The notes beneath the pieces were generated by a model. It had not been told where the DNA came from, did no database searches, and saw only the letters and a list, made by a program, of their open reading frames with translations. Shown here one piece after another: positions 47,140 through 59,188 of a stretch of DNA of 64,000 nt. Positions within the stretch are counted from its first letter, which is position 1. Every line of letters starts with the position of its first letter. The stretch covers positions 6,634,001 to 6,698,000 of the forward strand of contig CM075937.1 in assembly GCA_038030265.1 (NCBI GenBank). The letters are read 5' to 3'. Made by a program: the position numbers and the translations under genes. Origin of the DNA: Corythucha ciliata (taxonomy: Eukaryota; Arthropoda; Insecta; Hemiptera; Tingidae).

Positions 47140-47300
47140 CGCAGAGATCCGTGTAACTTGGACAGCTCCAGAGGACATGGGCTGCGGTCTCCTCTCGGTG
47201 GCCACGTGGGCAATCCGGCGAGTCTCTTCTCCGGTAGAAGTGGAGTTTGCCGTTAAAGCTACCATGTCCAGCGATACGCAGACACTGCTGAATCGAGGGA
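47140..47300 (-). pseudogene. R1-like C-terminal zinc knuckle
   Basis: One minus-strand frame reads through GHGSFNGKLHFYRRRDSPDC and then CPRGHREETAAHVLWSCP. This is the Cys/His knuckle that closes LINE ORF2 in R1-type elements (C-x2-C/H, then H-x4-C). The longer open frame here (47104-47361) is in a different register and is not the coding one, so at least one frameshift lies between this domain and the thumb. Confidence 0.75.
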
Positions 47301-47554
47301 ATAATGTTATGTAGATGACGCTCGGTGTTGTTTTGGTCTCATCGTTGTTGCCTCTGTGCAATCAAGGCACGCCTTACAGCCCGACAGTACGAGATAAAAT
47401 CCTCCTCATCAGGAACTGCCATAATCCTGTCTGGCCGTGGAAGATCCGAATTCAGGCGTTCAAGTTGGATTGCAAGGCTCTCATCGAGAACAAGGTCAAT
47501 CGGGGGCCGCCAGCCAGAACATGTCATGTTGAGTGCGCTGTGGTAGCGTATGCT

Positions 47555-47957
47555 TTAAGGGGGAGTTGCACGGGTGATTCCGAGACCCCCCGCCCAATCA
47601 TCCCTCGTCTACTACTCGGCATACATTTTCTCGCCTTATTTCGGCACCAATCCTGGTTTTTAAGGACTCGTTTTAATCTTCAGGAAATTCCGCATATCCA
47701 GTAGTTTTCCTTTTTTTCAAATTTCATCCCAGAAGTTATTTTAAATTCGCCTTGGACTTTTACCTTGTAATTTCACGGTTTTTTTCGACTTATTTGAAAA
47801 AAGGAAAACTACTGCATATACGGAATTTTCTGAAGATTAAAACGAGTCCTTAAAAACCAGGATTGGTGCAGAAATAAGGCCAGAAAATGTATGCCGAGTA
47901 GTAGACGAGGGTTGATTGGAGGGGGGTCGAGGAATCATCAATGCAGTTCCCCCTTAA
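47555..47957. mobile_element. Foldback MITE inserted in the R1-like LINE, 403 bp
   Basis: Arms of about 140-150 bp match in inverted orientation, starting TTAAGGGGGAGTTGCA and ending TGCAGTTCCCCCTTAA, with long perfect runs such as TTAAAACGAGTCCTTAAAAA. The centre is about 100 bp. TTAA at each end may be the target duplication. LINE thumb sequence stops at the right edge and resumes at the left edge, so the insertion postdates the LINE. Confidence 0.85.
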
Positions 47958-48344
47958 GCACCTGCAGTATTAGCAGACGCTGAATCGTGAGAGTCTTGTT
48001 TCTAGCACGCTGACTAGCCCGGGGCCACCATATGCAATACACCCATAAAGGATGCGTGGAACCAGTACCTGCTGGTAATATACGAGTCTTGAGGATAGAG
48101 ATGCCCCCCATCCTGGGCCGGAAATTTCACGAAGGAAACGACGAAGCGGTAGAACTCTCTCCCGTAACAGTTCGAGATGTGGCAACGGTGTGAAACGGCA
48201 GTCTAGGATTACGCAAAGGTAAACTGGCTTTTTGGTCAGGGAGAGAGTTCTCCCGTCTCGAAGTAATGTGTGGTTGGTGCGTGTTCGGCCTTGAGCCACG
48301 AATTTGTGTTTTGGAGATTGCGAGACGCAGGCGCGTTGAATCAC
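47958..48344 (-). pseudogene. R1-like thumb region
   Basis: The minus-strand frame 47970-48344 contains KPVYLCVILDCRFTPLPHLE, equivalent to the YLGVxLD motif E region, and YYQQVLVPRILYGCIAYGGP, the conserved thumb stretch. The thumb continues beyond the MITE as ALNMTCSGWRPPIDLVLDES (frame 47339-47527). This pattern identifies the R1 clade. Confidence 0.8.
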
Positions 48345-48863
48345 ACCATTGTTCTACGCACTTCAAGGCTTCAAAGACACGGTCACAGAGGTGATCATTG
48401 TCGGTGGCTCTAATGATGATGGCCAAGTCATCAACATACGCGATTGTTTGGAAATTAAGATTCGTGAGGCGCCGCAGTGGTTCGCTGAAAGTTAAAGCCC
48501 AAAGGGCGCAGGCGAGTACCGCTCCTTGGAGACATCCTGCGGTGATAGGGTAGGTTGCGCCGTTGCAGTATGCAGTTCTGCCAGTGAAGTAGCTACAAAG
48601 GAGGCGATACAAGTTGGATGGGATTCTCGTTTCGCGCAGGGCAGTTAGGATAGCGGCTGCCATAGCTCGTTAAATGCTCCTGAGATGTCCAAGAAGAGAA
48701 CCACAGTAGTATCTCGCGAAGGCGTCGCTAGTTCCTCCCTGAGCCGGTTTAGGGCATGTGCTGTCGAGCACCCGGGCATGCCACCATACTGTGATGGGTG
48801 CGCCCTAGCTTCAAGGAATGGCTGCAATGCAGTTAGGATAAGCTTCTTAGCCTCAGTTGACAT
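48127..48863 (-). pseudogene. R1-like reverse transcriptase
   Basis: Two minus-strand frames carry the palm. 48645-48863 has SQYGGMPGCSTAHALNRL and VVLFLDISGAFNE (motif A, Asp kept). 48127-48663 has GCLQGAVLACALW (motif B, where the usual G-x-PQG is changed to GCLQG) and IAYVDDLAIII (motif C, intact YVDD). The frame switches just after motif A. The polymerase residues survive but the reading frame does not. Confidence 0.85.
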
Positions 48864-49540
48864 TATGCTTATAGGACGGTACGAGCCTGGCAGGGACCTG
48901 CCTGAATATGTTCGTTAGCATATCAATATAATGTCTGCTGAGGGTAGCGTTACGGACGTGCTCCCCGTGAATGCCAGAAGGGCCTGGGGCCTTGGACGTG
49001 GATGATCCTTGCATTCCAGTAGCTTGCTGTTCATTCATCCGTACTTCAGCGTCACACGGTAAGTCCACGGGCGTTTCGTCAGTTGGGACGAACTGCTGCT
49101 GCAAGAGGTAGCGAGTGTTGGAAGCAGCTGAGGCTGTGTCAACGCTGACGTCATCTTCAATGCATGTATAGCGATAACTTCTGTGTTCGCCTCCCGCTTC
49201 CAGATTTGGTAGGGGAGCCCCCATGGGTCATTGGATCAGTGATAAGGCGCCGCCAGCCCTATCGTTTGGCCTGTCGCAGTTCTCTCCTGTAATGGTTCGG
49301 TTTGACAATGTAGGTGTCCAGTACTGCCATCCACCGCAAAGAGTTGGCACGGTGGAGGCGTGCTTTTGACGTAAGAACCAGTTTGCGCAGTGTGTCCAGC
49401 TCAGATGTCCACCAGGGTACATTTCGGCGTTGAACTATGTCTGTTAGTGGTGCAAGGAAATTACACGAGAAGACACTGTCACCGCTAAACACTTTCATTT
49501 TAGATAATAAATTTAAATTGATAACAGAAATAACCTCCAC
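48853..49540 (-). pseudogene. R1-like linker between endonuclease and RT
   Basis: Frames 49259-49540 and 48853-49224 include RRNVPWWTSELDTLRKLV, typical of the start of the R1 linker, then KAPGPSGIHGEHVRNATL, the RT motif 1 (A-P-G-x-D-G-I/L, here with Ser replacing Asp). The upstream endonuclease is absent. Confidence 0.75.
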
Positions 49541-51579
49541 AGCTCAAACCCTTTGGGCTTTGGGCGCTGAAAGATAGACATGAACCATCTTTGTTTTTGA
49601 TCTGTTTTCTTCGAGCGGTGAAAAGCTGGCTGTGGCTCGGAGTCCTCTGATTGGTTGAAGCGCACAGCTCAGCTTTTTCAACCAGTCAGGATTGAAAAGA
49701 GAAGGCTATCCCTTCCTAGAGCGTCCGAAAAAAGGAAAAAATTATTGTTTCCATTGTTCGTCTTTAACTCGTTCCCACGCCTTTGCTCCCCCGTCATCAC
49801 TATTAAATAAATGCCGTCCCCTGAGTTGGAAAGATGCCCCCAATTTGAAATAGTTTTTGGCAGTTCGTGAGAAAATGGAAGTTTTTTCGGTGACATTTAG
49901 GGAGAAAAAGAATTCGGCGGTTTTTTCATTTCCTCCGCGGAGAAATTTTAGTTCAAGACGGTATATAGGTTGAAGGGCTACATCGTCCTGAATAAAGTGT
50001 CACATTCATCTGAATATCACCCGGGGGGGGAGAGCCTTTCTTCTGTCTCTCTCACTCTCTCTCTTCATTTTCTCAAACCTTTGTGTCCAACTGACGCAAA
50101 AACCTCTTGACTTTTTAAAAAGGTTCTACTCCCTACCTTCCTCATCATACTTGTATTGTTACCTGATCCCTTTTTGACCGGTACACATCGCTTATTCGGT
50201 CAGTGTGCTTCCCTTCCCCCCATGGGTGCACTTAACGTTTCCAATTTTAGAAGAAAAACAATTTCATTTACGCCTCGTAAAGTTGAAGGCAGTGCAGGCG
50301 GTGCAGTGAGATATAATTGCGGCGCAATATTGGTCGGTTGGAGCAAAAAATTCCAACTTTCAAAAGGTGTAAATTACTATGTTCACCGAAATTATGTTGA
50401 CTTTTCGTATTTCGCACCGCGGAAGCCTATATAACAAGTTGAAACGTGAGGTGAACGAGGCGAGGGGTTGTAATTACTCTCCCTCCCCCCTTGTTCAAGA
50501 CAACATAAAACAAGGGGGTTGCTTTTGGAATAATGAACATATATACATAATATATATATTCAAAAAAAACTCGAACGTATTTCAAAGGGAAAGAATTGGT
50601 GACATTTCACATGACCCTTCTCTCCACGGCACTGCTGTATTACCCCACACCCTACCTTTAAGGATTTTTCAGCCCTCCCCTCGATATTATGGCATGGGGC
50701 GGTGGTTTTTGAAACTTGAAAAGAATAGGGTGCTGCAGCAAGGGGGGAGGGGACCCCACGCTTGGCTGAGCCAAACGTGTAACGGTCATTCTTTAACAAG
50801 ATTATATTGTGATTCTTTCTCCATGTTTTTTTTTTTAATTTATACGCACCTATACCTAAAAAGAAAAAAGTGTTCTTCCTTTTACATAAAAAAGAAAAAA
50901 AATCTGAGGAAATCTCGAGATACAAACCAGTGGGTCTTTTTTTATGGACAAATTCGATACAATAAAGCTTTTTTCACTAGGGTGGAAAAATATAAAAGTC
51001 CAAGGGATGGCAGATCTATAGAAAACTAATCGAGTAGCGGAAGTGGGTAAACTATGGAAGACGCTTCCTTTTTTTTCGATGAGAGGGGTGGTAAAAAAAC
51101 CCTATACACAGAAAATCTGTCGAAAATGTTCTTTAATATGGTTAGAAAAGGATGGGAGGAAAACCCCCATATGGCTCTTGATAGAGTTGTAACATATGTC
51201 GACTGGCTTGTGTGGAAAAAGGGGGAGAGGGGAAATTGGTATGAAATAAGAGGAATTATGCTTTATTTCCTCCGTTAACCCGATCTTTGAGACCTTACCC
51301 CCTCATAATTACCCACCTTGCAATACCCTTGAAACTATATCAAACAACGAATTTGAGGACCAAAGTCATGTAGAAAAACAAGTTGTCTCACTAAAAGAAA
51401 AAAAGTGACTCCAAACGCGAGTTTAAAATGTTTATCCCGTCCGAGTGCCACCACTGTCCCTATTTGGCGGACTAGCACAGTGGAAATTTATGGGACAACT
51501 TGTACTTTTCTCACATTAAAACATCATAAATTTGTGTATTTGCGCTTTGAACTATTCATTTACGCAAATGAGCACTTAT

Positions 51580-51599
51580 GAGAGAGAGAGAGAGAGAGA
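51580..51599. repeat. GA microsatellite
   Basis: Nine to ten uninterrupted GA units. Confidence 0.95.
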
Positions 51600-51701
51600 C
51601 TGTTACTCAAATGTACGCTCATTTATTTCAGTTACAGAAGCCAGATTTGTAGGTTTTCGTACGAAACTGCCTTTAAGTCGGTAAATAAATGTATTGAATA
51701 A

Positions 51702-51739
<38 letters not shown>
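51702..51739. repeat. ATT microsatellite
   Basis: Twelve uninterrupted ATT units. Confidence 0.95.
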
Positions 51740-51742
<3 letters not shown>

Positions 51743-51844
51743 TGAATTAATCCAGTCATATACAAATAATATGCTATTTAATTTCACTTGACGTGTGCTA
51801 CCCGTTTTCGGCCAACACGCCCATATTTTCATTTTTCATTTTCG

Positions 51845-52530
51845 ATTTAGATATGAATGAGAGCTAGCCCTTAATTTTAGCCGCGAATTAGCGATTTTCC
51901 CCGTTTTAGGCGCGAATGAGCGATTTTGTTCACCATTATCCACGAATTAGCCGTGTTTCAAAATTTAATGGTCAAGTTTGTCTCCACAATCCACGAATTG
52001 GCGTTGTCTCAATTTATACCGTGAATGGGCGGTTTTTCTTCAGTTTGGCAGCGAATTTACGCTTATTCTCAATTTTAGCAGTGATTTATCGATTTTTCGT
52101 TTTTGTCAATGAATTCGCATTTATTCATCTTTTCTTTACTCCTTGTTTTACTTCGCTTCTTTTCCTTAATTTTATCCACAAATAATATGTTTTCTCAATT
52201 TTAGCCGTGTTGTATGAAGTATCCTTTTTCCTCCATTTTAGCCGCGAATCAGCTGTTTTCCCAAATTTTATTCATTAATAATTGCCGTTTTTCTCAATTT
52301 TATCATCGAATTGGTTTTGGCTGTGAATGAGCGCTTTTCACACTAGCGACATATAGCGACGAATTAGTAACTTTTCCAGTTGTAGCCATTATTAGAACTT
52401 TATCTCAATTTAAGCCACGTATTTATCATGGTTTGTCTCATTTCTAGCCAAGAAAACCGTAAATTTATGATTTTTTAATTTTAGCTATACGAATGAGTGC
52501 TATTCCTTAATTTTATCCGTGAAATTCCCC
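51845..52530 (+). repeat. Degenerate minisatellite, dialect 1
   Basis: Units TTTTAGCCGCGAATTAGCGA and GCGAATGAGCGATTTTGTTC. No TIR of the family was found at its edges. Confidence 0.75.
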
Positions 52531-53254
52531 GTGACCTACGTGACTTGACGTGATTTTAGCGTTTAGAGCGGATTTAGCGTTTGTAGGAGGAAGGGGGCGC
52601 GCTTTCATCGAAAACTCGAAGCTATTGGCGATTCAGATTATCACTTGTAGCGCTAGCGTCGAGGCGCAATGGCGGAAAAGAGCCCTACTCTTACCACCAA
52701 CGTATGGGCTAAATAATGGTGTTTTTACAGTTTTTAACGAGTTTACAATGTTTTCCGTCTTAATTATCGCCACACTTGATTGAAAAAGGATTTGAGGTTA
52801 CGACCTTTCTTCGATCGACCTTCTACGACCTGCTTTCAAAGGATTACATTTCGGGAACGTAGTGAATTTAGTATCCTATGGTTTGTACCTATAATGGACA
52901 GTACGTAGTCATTATCTCTTTTTGTTGTCTCACAATGTTGCCTATGTGAATCAATATAAATTTGATAAATGCACGGTCTCACCAAGGAGCTACGAAAAAG
53001 GGGAAGTGGAGTTAAGCACCAAATATTTTATACGCGGCCAAATAGAGGACGCCAAGGCGTAGACCGCCGTGGGCCCAACCGAGAGCTCGCGGGCCAAAAA
53101 GTGGCCCGCTGACTCAGCTGAGCCTTCCTAAATGGCCCGCCCGTGGCATACAGTGGTAAATAATCATCTTTAATGTTGGATTTTGGCGCCCCTAGGATTT
53201 TTGTGGAAATGAAAATCGCTACAAACTCGCGCCTTCTCGTGGTCGGCCAATCCC
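52531..53254. other. Spacer between opposite-facing arrays
   Basis: Non-repetitive spacer. It contains a short perfect hairpin, GCGGGCCA/TGGCCCGC at about 53088-53108, and no supportable gene. A 77-residue frame at 52550-52783 is not recognised. Confidence 0.5.
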
Positions 53255-54600
53255 CCGCTTAATCCAGACCAAAACGGAAAATAAGGCTAATTGGGGACTG
53301 AAATTGAGATAAATGGCTAATTAACGGCTGAAATTATTGAGAAAAAAAAACTGATTCTCGGCCATAAATAAGAACAAGTGCTAAATCACGGATAAAGTTA
53401 AGAAAACTTCACAGCAAAAATTGAGAAAAAGCTTTAAAATCGCGGATAAAGTGTAAATTACAGTCATTAGCGTTTAAAATTATGAAAAACACTAATTAAC
53501 TGATAAAATTGTGAAAAATCAATAATTCGCCAATGAAAAAAAGCGCTAATTCGCCCCTAAAATTACGAAAACATGAATTCTCGGCTTATTCAGAACGGAA
53601 GTTCTTGGCTCAATCTGAAAAAACGCTAATTCATTGCTAAAAGTGAAAAAAAAAAGCTAATTCGTGGGGAAAATTAACTAAAGTGCTAGTTCACGGATAC
53701 AATTGTGGAAAATCGCTCTTTAGCAGTCAAAATCACGTATTCACGGCTAACGTGACGAATAAATAAATAAAAGCGCCCAGATGCTAGATGTAAGGAAACG
53801 AAAATTTTGAGCTTCTGAAGGCAAGTTCGTGGCTCAAACTGCGAAAAAACGCTAATCCATAGCTAAAAGCAAGCGAAGCAAATCGCTAAGCCGGAGCTGA
53901 AATTAAGAAAAGTTGCTAATTCATGGATGCGATTGAGAAAAATCGCTAATTAGCGGCTGAAATAAAGAAAAATACGAACTCACTGCAAAATTCTGATAAA
54001 TCGCTATAATTCACGGCTAATAAGGGTGAAAACTTGCAGAAATGACCAAAATTGCTAATTAGCGGCTAAAATGGAGAAAACTTGCTGATTTATCAATAAA
54101 ATTGACTAATTCGTGGATTAAGTAGAGAAAACGTCAATTCGCGGCTTCTGATCGTAACTTCGTGCCAGAAAATGGAAAAAATCGCTAATCCGCGGCCAAA
54201 TTTCAGAAAAAGCGTTGGGTAGTTCGCGGGGAAAATTGGGGGAACTTTTAATTCGTTGATGAAACGTAGAAAAATCTCTAATTAGCTGATAGACTGATGA
54301 AAAACGCTAATTTGCGGCTGAAGTCAGGAAAAAATGGATGTTTACGGCCTTGAATTGAAAACATTTGCTATATTCCCCGGATTGAATAGAGCAAATGGCA
54401 AATCGCGGTTTCTTGAGACAACTTCGTGGCTAAAATTAGAAAATTTAGTGCTAATTCACGGGTAATAATCACATGGCTCATTAGCGGCTCAAATCAGAAG
54501 AAACACAAATTATTTGCAAGGAAAATCGCTGAAATGGAGATAAATCGCTAATTCACGGCTAAAATGGAGACAAATCGTTAATTCAAGAATTGACAGCTTT
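53255..54600 (-). repeat. Degenerate minisatellite, dialect 1 (inverted)
   Basis: Units CGCTAATTCGCGGCTAAAAT and TGAGAAAAATCGCTAATTAG, the reverse complement of the array at 51845-52530. Two arrays facing each other across 0.7 kb could form a very large imperfect hairpin. Confidence 0.75.
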
Positions 54601-55879
54601 TATCCATTAGAAGGCTACACCGATCGTTTAACCGGCAAAAGTGGAAGTTCTTCGTGGAACATAATTGTTCCTTTTTATGTGAGCACAGTCAGTTTCTGGG
54701 ATGAAATTCGCTTTCTTTGCAGAATAGGGTAAACTCATGAAATCGCGTCTTTTAATGCGCTGATTTTACTTGAAAACTTAACCACTTGGATAAAAAACTA
54801 CCACTTATCCATAATCCGGCTTGTTCCAGCTTGTTCAATTCAAACAAGGCATTTGAGTCTCAAAAAGTCTCAAATGTGACTAGTAAAAATTTCATACAGA
54901 AAACCTTTTATTAATAACTCCTTTAATTACCTTCCTGTGCCTACTGGAGGGGATTCATGTGATGGATATTTACACCATGCAGGGTGGGTTTATCAATCAC
55001 CGGATTTCTCATGTAGCTCGGAGAACTTTGCATTACTGTTTACCAAAAGGCCCATAGCAACCAGACTTATCCCAGCTTTGTCTGTAGAATAAGTGCATTG
55101 ATAAACACACCCTTGTTGGGAAAAATTACATAATATTTGGTTAAGGACAGTCTGTTTTTGGGGCTGAACAACCCTTCTTAACCGGAAATTCGCAAAGATA
55201 TTTGAAAACTTATTGCGTTTTTCATTTGCACAATATTCCGCATAGGGTAGGGGGATTTTTCCATCATTCATCAAGAACGGGTGGAAAAATCTCTCTCGCA
55301 GCGCGAAATTCCCGGTAAATGGAAAACGGCATTATTTTCTCACCGCGAGTTCTTTCATTTTATCTCAATTATTTCTCGATGGTGAGTTTAATTGTTAATA
55401 GTCGGTAGTAATACCAACTAATATTTCAAAGAAACGAACTTTAAAAATCCTAAAAACTCATAAAAAAGAACAAAAACTGCTTTTTGTCATAAGAGCCCAT
55501 GGAAAGTCTACCGCTCTTCTTACTTCGGTGGGGCCGCCACCAGAGCGCATTTGGTTAATCTGAATCGCCAATAGTATAGCCCGTCAAGTTAAACGTGGAC
55601 CTCGCCCTCCTGTGTTCAGAGCCCCTCCAGCAATTTTTCCTTACCCCCTCTCAATGGAACTTCGGCTCGATAATAACACTTATCTTTGGTAAACAGTAGG
55701 ACAACCAATTCTGTAACAAGGAAAGTAGAGGGAAGTGAAGTTGCAACTAATCGAATGAGAGTGCGCTGGCCGCAGGTTCATGTTCTTCTTGACGGGCTAT
55801 AGAATATTACGGGCACGGGCGTTTCCCGCTGAAAGCGCTGTACACTCTGAAATCGCGCGATTCCCCTCACTTAGGACAG
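54601..55879. other. Gene-free stretch
   Basis: Non-repetitive AT-rich sequence. A 93-residue minus frame at 54993-55274 is not recognised. No RNA gene is visible. Confidence 0.5.
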
Positions 55880-56330
55880 GGCTATAGTGTGTTCTCAATT
55901 TTAGCCGCGAATTAGCACTTTTTCGCGATTTTAACCAGAGCCAGAGCCAACCTTACGGAATTTAAGTCTTTTGATTAACCATAGGAGGAAAAATTGTTTC
56001 TATGTATAGCCGAATCCGTAAAATTGTTTTTTATTGAACCAAATATAACCCCCAAAATTGGTATTTTGAGTATGCCTCCGCGAATTCTGTTGCTTGAAGA
56101 TAATATCCATCAAGACTGGTTTTTTGAACGACTAAAGCCCTTGAGATTGGTTTATTGAAGCGCAAAACCTGTGAAGTTGGCTCCACTCAGAGGTAATCCT
56201 CGAAAGTAGGGGTTTCAGGAGTTAAACCCGTGAAAGAATTTTTTTGAAAAGCCGGACCCTCAAAGCAGAGCCAAACCCTCGAGATTGTTTTTTTCAACGG
56301 TTGAACCGTTCTCGTGAAGTTGATTCTCTG
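55880..56330 (+). repeat. Short minisatellite, dialects 1 and 4
   Basis: Opens with ATTTTAGCCGCGAATTAGCA (dialect 1) and moves into units like GTGAAGTTGGCTCCACTCAG and GAGATTGGTTTATTGAAGCG (dialect 4), the reverse order of 41340-42206. Confidence 0.6.
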
Positions 56331-56901
56331 CGGAACATCCCCCCCCCCCCAACAATCTTTGATTGTACATCATATTGGCTTAATTATTACTGCAAATCTA
56401 GCTCTACTCACAGAGGCTTTGAAAAGGCTTCGATGCCCCGAGAAACATTCCCACGCCACGAATCTGTCAATCTGACAAGGATGCACGAGACCGAGACGAG
56501 ACTTGAGTGGTCTCGGTCTCGCTCATGAGGGATTGGTCTCAGTATCGGTCTCGGTCTCGTCTCGAAAAGTTAAAGGAGTGAATTCAAAGATGTGTGATAT
56601 TAGTGACGAGTGATCCAATTCTCGTCTCAATGATTACAGATGACGATAGCTTTCCTTCCTTGGTGGTTCGTGGCACGAAGGGGGATAAGTGAAACACTAC
56701 TGAGTACGTGCCTTTGAAACAATCGTCACACTGAGAACATGAAATGGGAACAGTTGCAAACTCAACGAGGTCAAGTCAAAATCTCGCACATGCCAACTCA
56801 TTTAGTTCAAGCAAGAGACTTCCCTTCCCAGACACGAAGAGGCAGAGGTGCGCAATCCCCCTCATCCATCAGACACTATTTCTCATGCTTCAACTGGCAA
56901 T

Positions 56902-56922
56902 GTTATTATTATTATTATTATT
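56902..56922. repeat. TTA microsatellite
   Basis: Seven TTA units. Confidence 0.9.
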
Positions 56923-56987
56923 TTTTAAATTGAAAGCGGTGTCTAGTTTGATTATTCTGCCCCAGGGAAGTTTCAAACGCAAAATCA

Positions 56988-57103
56988 GGGTTCCTGTGCA
57001 CTAGGCAGCCTGGCCGCGGCAGCCAGTTGGCTGATGTGCAGTTGGGCTTGTTCTAGTGGCTGCCCCATCCAGGAAATCTTTGCTGCCTAGTGCGCGGGAA
57101 CCC
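56988..57103. mobile_element. Small foldback element, 116 bp
   Basis: Inverted ends GGGTTCCTGTGCACTAGGCA and TGCCTAGTGCGCGGGAACCC differ at two or three positions. The centre is GC-rich with GCAGCC/GGCTGC pairs. It could fold into a near-complete hairpin. MITE-like, family unknown. Confidence 0.75.
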
Positions 57104-58560
57104 ATAGGTTGCAATGTATTTCACCGCCCCCCCCCCCCGGAACCCTAAGTGTATTACGATACGTAGGCATAAAGGAGGTTTTTAACGAAGGAGGCACGAT
57201 GATCATTCGTGCGAATGATCGTAGGAATAGTAGATTAATTATACACCTATGCAAGAAATCAATTTTTTGGAGGGAGAAAAATTGGACGGGCGAGAGGCGT
57301 GGCAGGGCCTGGGGCTCTAGGCCCCCAAAATCACTTTTATGACGCGGTGTGTACAGTATTTTTTTTAAAAACATGGGCTGATTTTTTGGGCCCCAGCGAT
57401 AAAGTGAGTGTTTTATCTCCTAGTCTCTAAAATAATCAGCTGTTTTAAAAAAATATTATCTTACATAACGAGACACGTAAGTGCCACTTTACTTGCGATT
57501 GCGAGTACTTTGTTTGGCTGGCGAGGCGAAGCCGAGACGGCTAAATGAGTACGAGCAAGTGAATTGAGTTGTGTACGATATTTTTCGTGCGACAAGTGAA
57601 GTAAAATAAATATTTGACAATAGTTATGTGGAAGAATGAAAGTCTGGACGTCAAATTCTATCGCAGACAGGCCTACGAGAAGGTTATACCACTGGCTTTT
57701 GTTTGACCGTCTTGCACTTACCGTACTCATTCTTAGTCTAGGAGTCTGGATAGTGATTCGTAGTTGATGCCCCCCCTCCCAAATACAGACTCACAAGGCT
57801 TTTTTAACGCAAGCATGTTCTTCCTTACTAAACATTTAAATACCAGCGATTTATCGAATTATCACCTAATTAAAAAGTACCCTTGAGATATGTCTTTTAG
57901 TTTTCAGTTCGTTGCGTATCTGTAGGGTAGTCTAAAGATAGTCTACAGAACAACTTTCTCATGACAACCAAATCCACTGTGATCTGTGGTTCCAAAACTC
58001 CAAATCAAAAATTCTGATGAGAGGGAAGAAGCCTGGAGGCAGTGGCGGATCCAGAAAGCATTTGAGGTGGGGGGGGGGACATAGAATTTTCAAGCACGAA
58101 AAAAAATCTGTAATGGTGCTGTAATCTGTACGGGTTTGGATGAGTCTCCTCGAGACAAAGACACAAACCATCATGTATAATTCGTGAAAGGAATGGTTCG
58201 GTAGCCCACCGTATGAAAAATCCGGGTCATTTGATCGTGTCTGGCTCCTGCGCAGGACGTTTTCTATGGTCTAGGAGATGACACTTCTGAGATCGCCAGA
58301 AATTTTCCGTGGGACAGGGGCTCACAACAGAGCTAGCTGTTGGCAAACACATCTTTGGGCTGCTTGAAAACGGCTGGCAAGTCCACGAAATTTCACATTT
58401 TCTAAAGCTCGCTGACGGCGTTATCTACGATGTTGATTTCGTAACGTACTGGACGTGGGAAACGACCTTATTTTTTTTTTTGGCATTGGGACAAGGTCCA
58501 TACAGCCATGCCAATTCACCTAGTCAATTCATCATAGTTACCTATTTGCGAATGCTTCTG

Positions 58561-59188
58561 TTAAACGATAACTCCAATTTCCTCTGAAAATTTGAAAATT
58601 CTCTTATATATCTCAATGCAATTCGATTTTAGCAGAGTTTTGTAATTAAACGGCTGTTCAACTAAAGGAATTAGGGTTCTGAAGAAATTAGATCTGGCCA
58701 CTTGAAAATCGGGACATAACATAATAATGTGCTCCAAGTCGCACACCTCCGAGCATTTTGGACAGATTTCCGAAGGAGCCACCTGAATTTTTTTTCAAGT
58801 AGGATGGACACAAACCATGGTTAGTTCGCAAACGGGTCATTGTTTTACACAACTTTTTGGAGATCGAATGATTACCAAACCAAGGATCAGAACCAGGTGT
58901 AGGTTTGATTGTTTTGTAAAAAATACAGGTGGCATGATCCGTGAACTTCCGTTGCCACTCTTTTCGTGCTACTGCCCTTACCATCGGGAAAAAATCTTTG
59001 TACTCTAGTTTAACGTTGAGTTGTTCCCCCTCCTGGGACGCCTTTTTCGCCAACTCATCCACCTTATCATTTCCTATTATACCGGAATGGCTGGGAATCC
59101 AAAACAGGGTAATAGACTGGTCATTTCTTTTTAAACGGTGAATCTTCTCGTGAATGTTAAGTGTCAATTCAGAGGCATCTCCTTTCAT
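58561..59188 (-). pseudogene. I-like LINE RNase H C-terminus and zinc knuckle
   Basis: Frame 58688-59188 starts within the RNase H and has LFWIPSHSGIIGNDKVDELA with the His and final Asp. The overlapping frame 58561-58782 has EICPKCSEVCDLEHIIMLCP, a C-x2-C...H-x4-C knuckle that ends ORF2. A frameshift around 58700-58780 separates the two. Confidence 0.85.

Larger units (their letters stand above)
46440..49545 (-). mobile_element. R1-like LINE, 5'-truncated, minus strand
   Basis: In transcription order from 49545 downwards: linker with VPWWTSELDTLRK, RT, thumb, then a C-terminal zinc knuckle near 47300-47140, then presumed 3' untranslated sequence to about 46440. The RT motif FLDISGAFNELW and the linker style fit the R1 clade, largely confined to arthropods. 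The endonuclease is missing, and the sequence changes character at 49545, as expected for 5' truncation. At least four frame changes and a MITE insertion (47555-47957) break the gene. It does not lie in rDNA. Confidence 0.8.
49546..51840. other. Gene-free stretch
   Basis: No gene supported. A 216-residue frame at 50379-51029 is biased in composition and shows no domain. A CT-rich stretch at about 50045-50066 and homopolymers are present. Confidence 0.55.

Noticed and set aside
50379..51029. 216-residue open frame as a host gene
   Set aside because: Composition follows local A/T tracts and no domain or conserved motif is visible.
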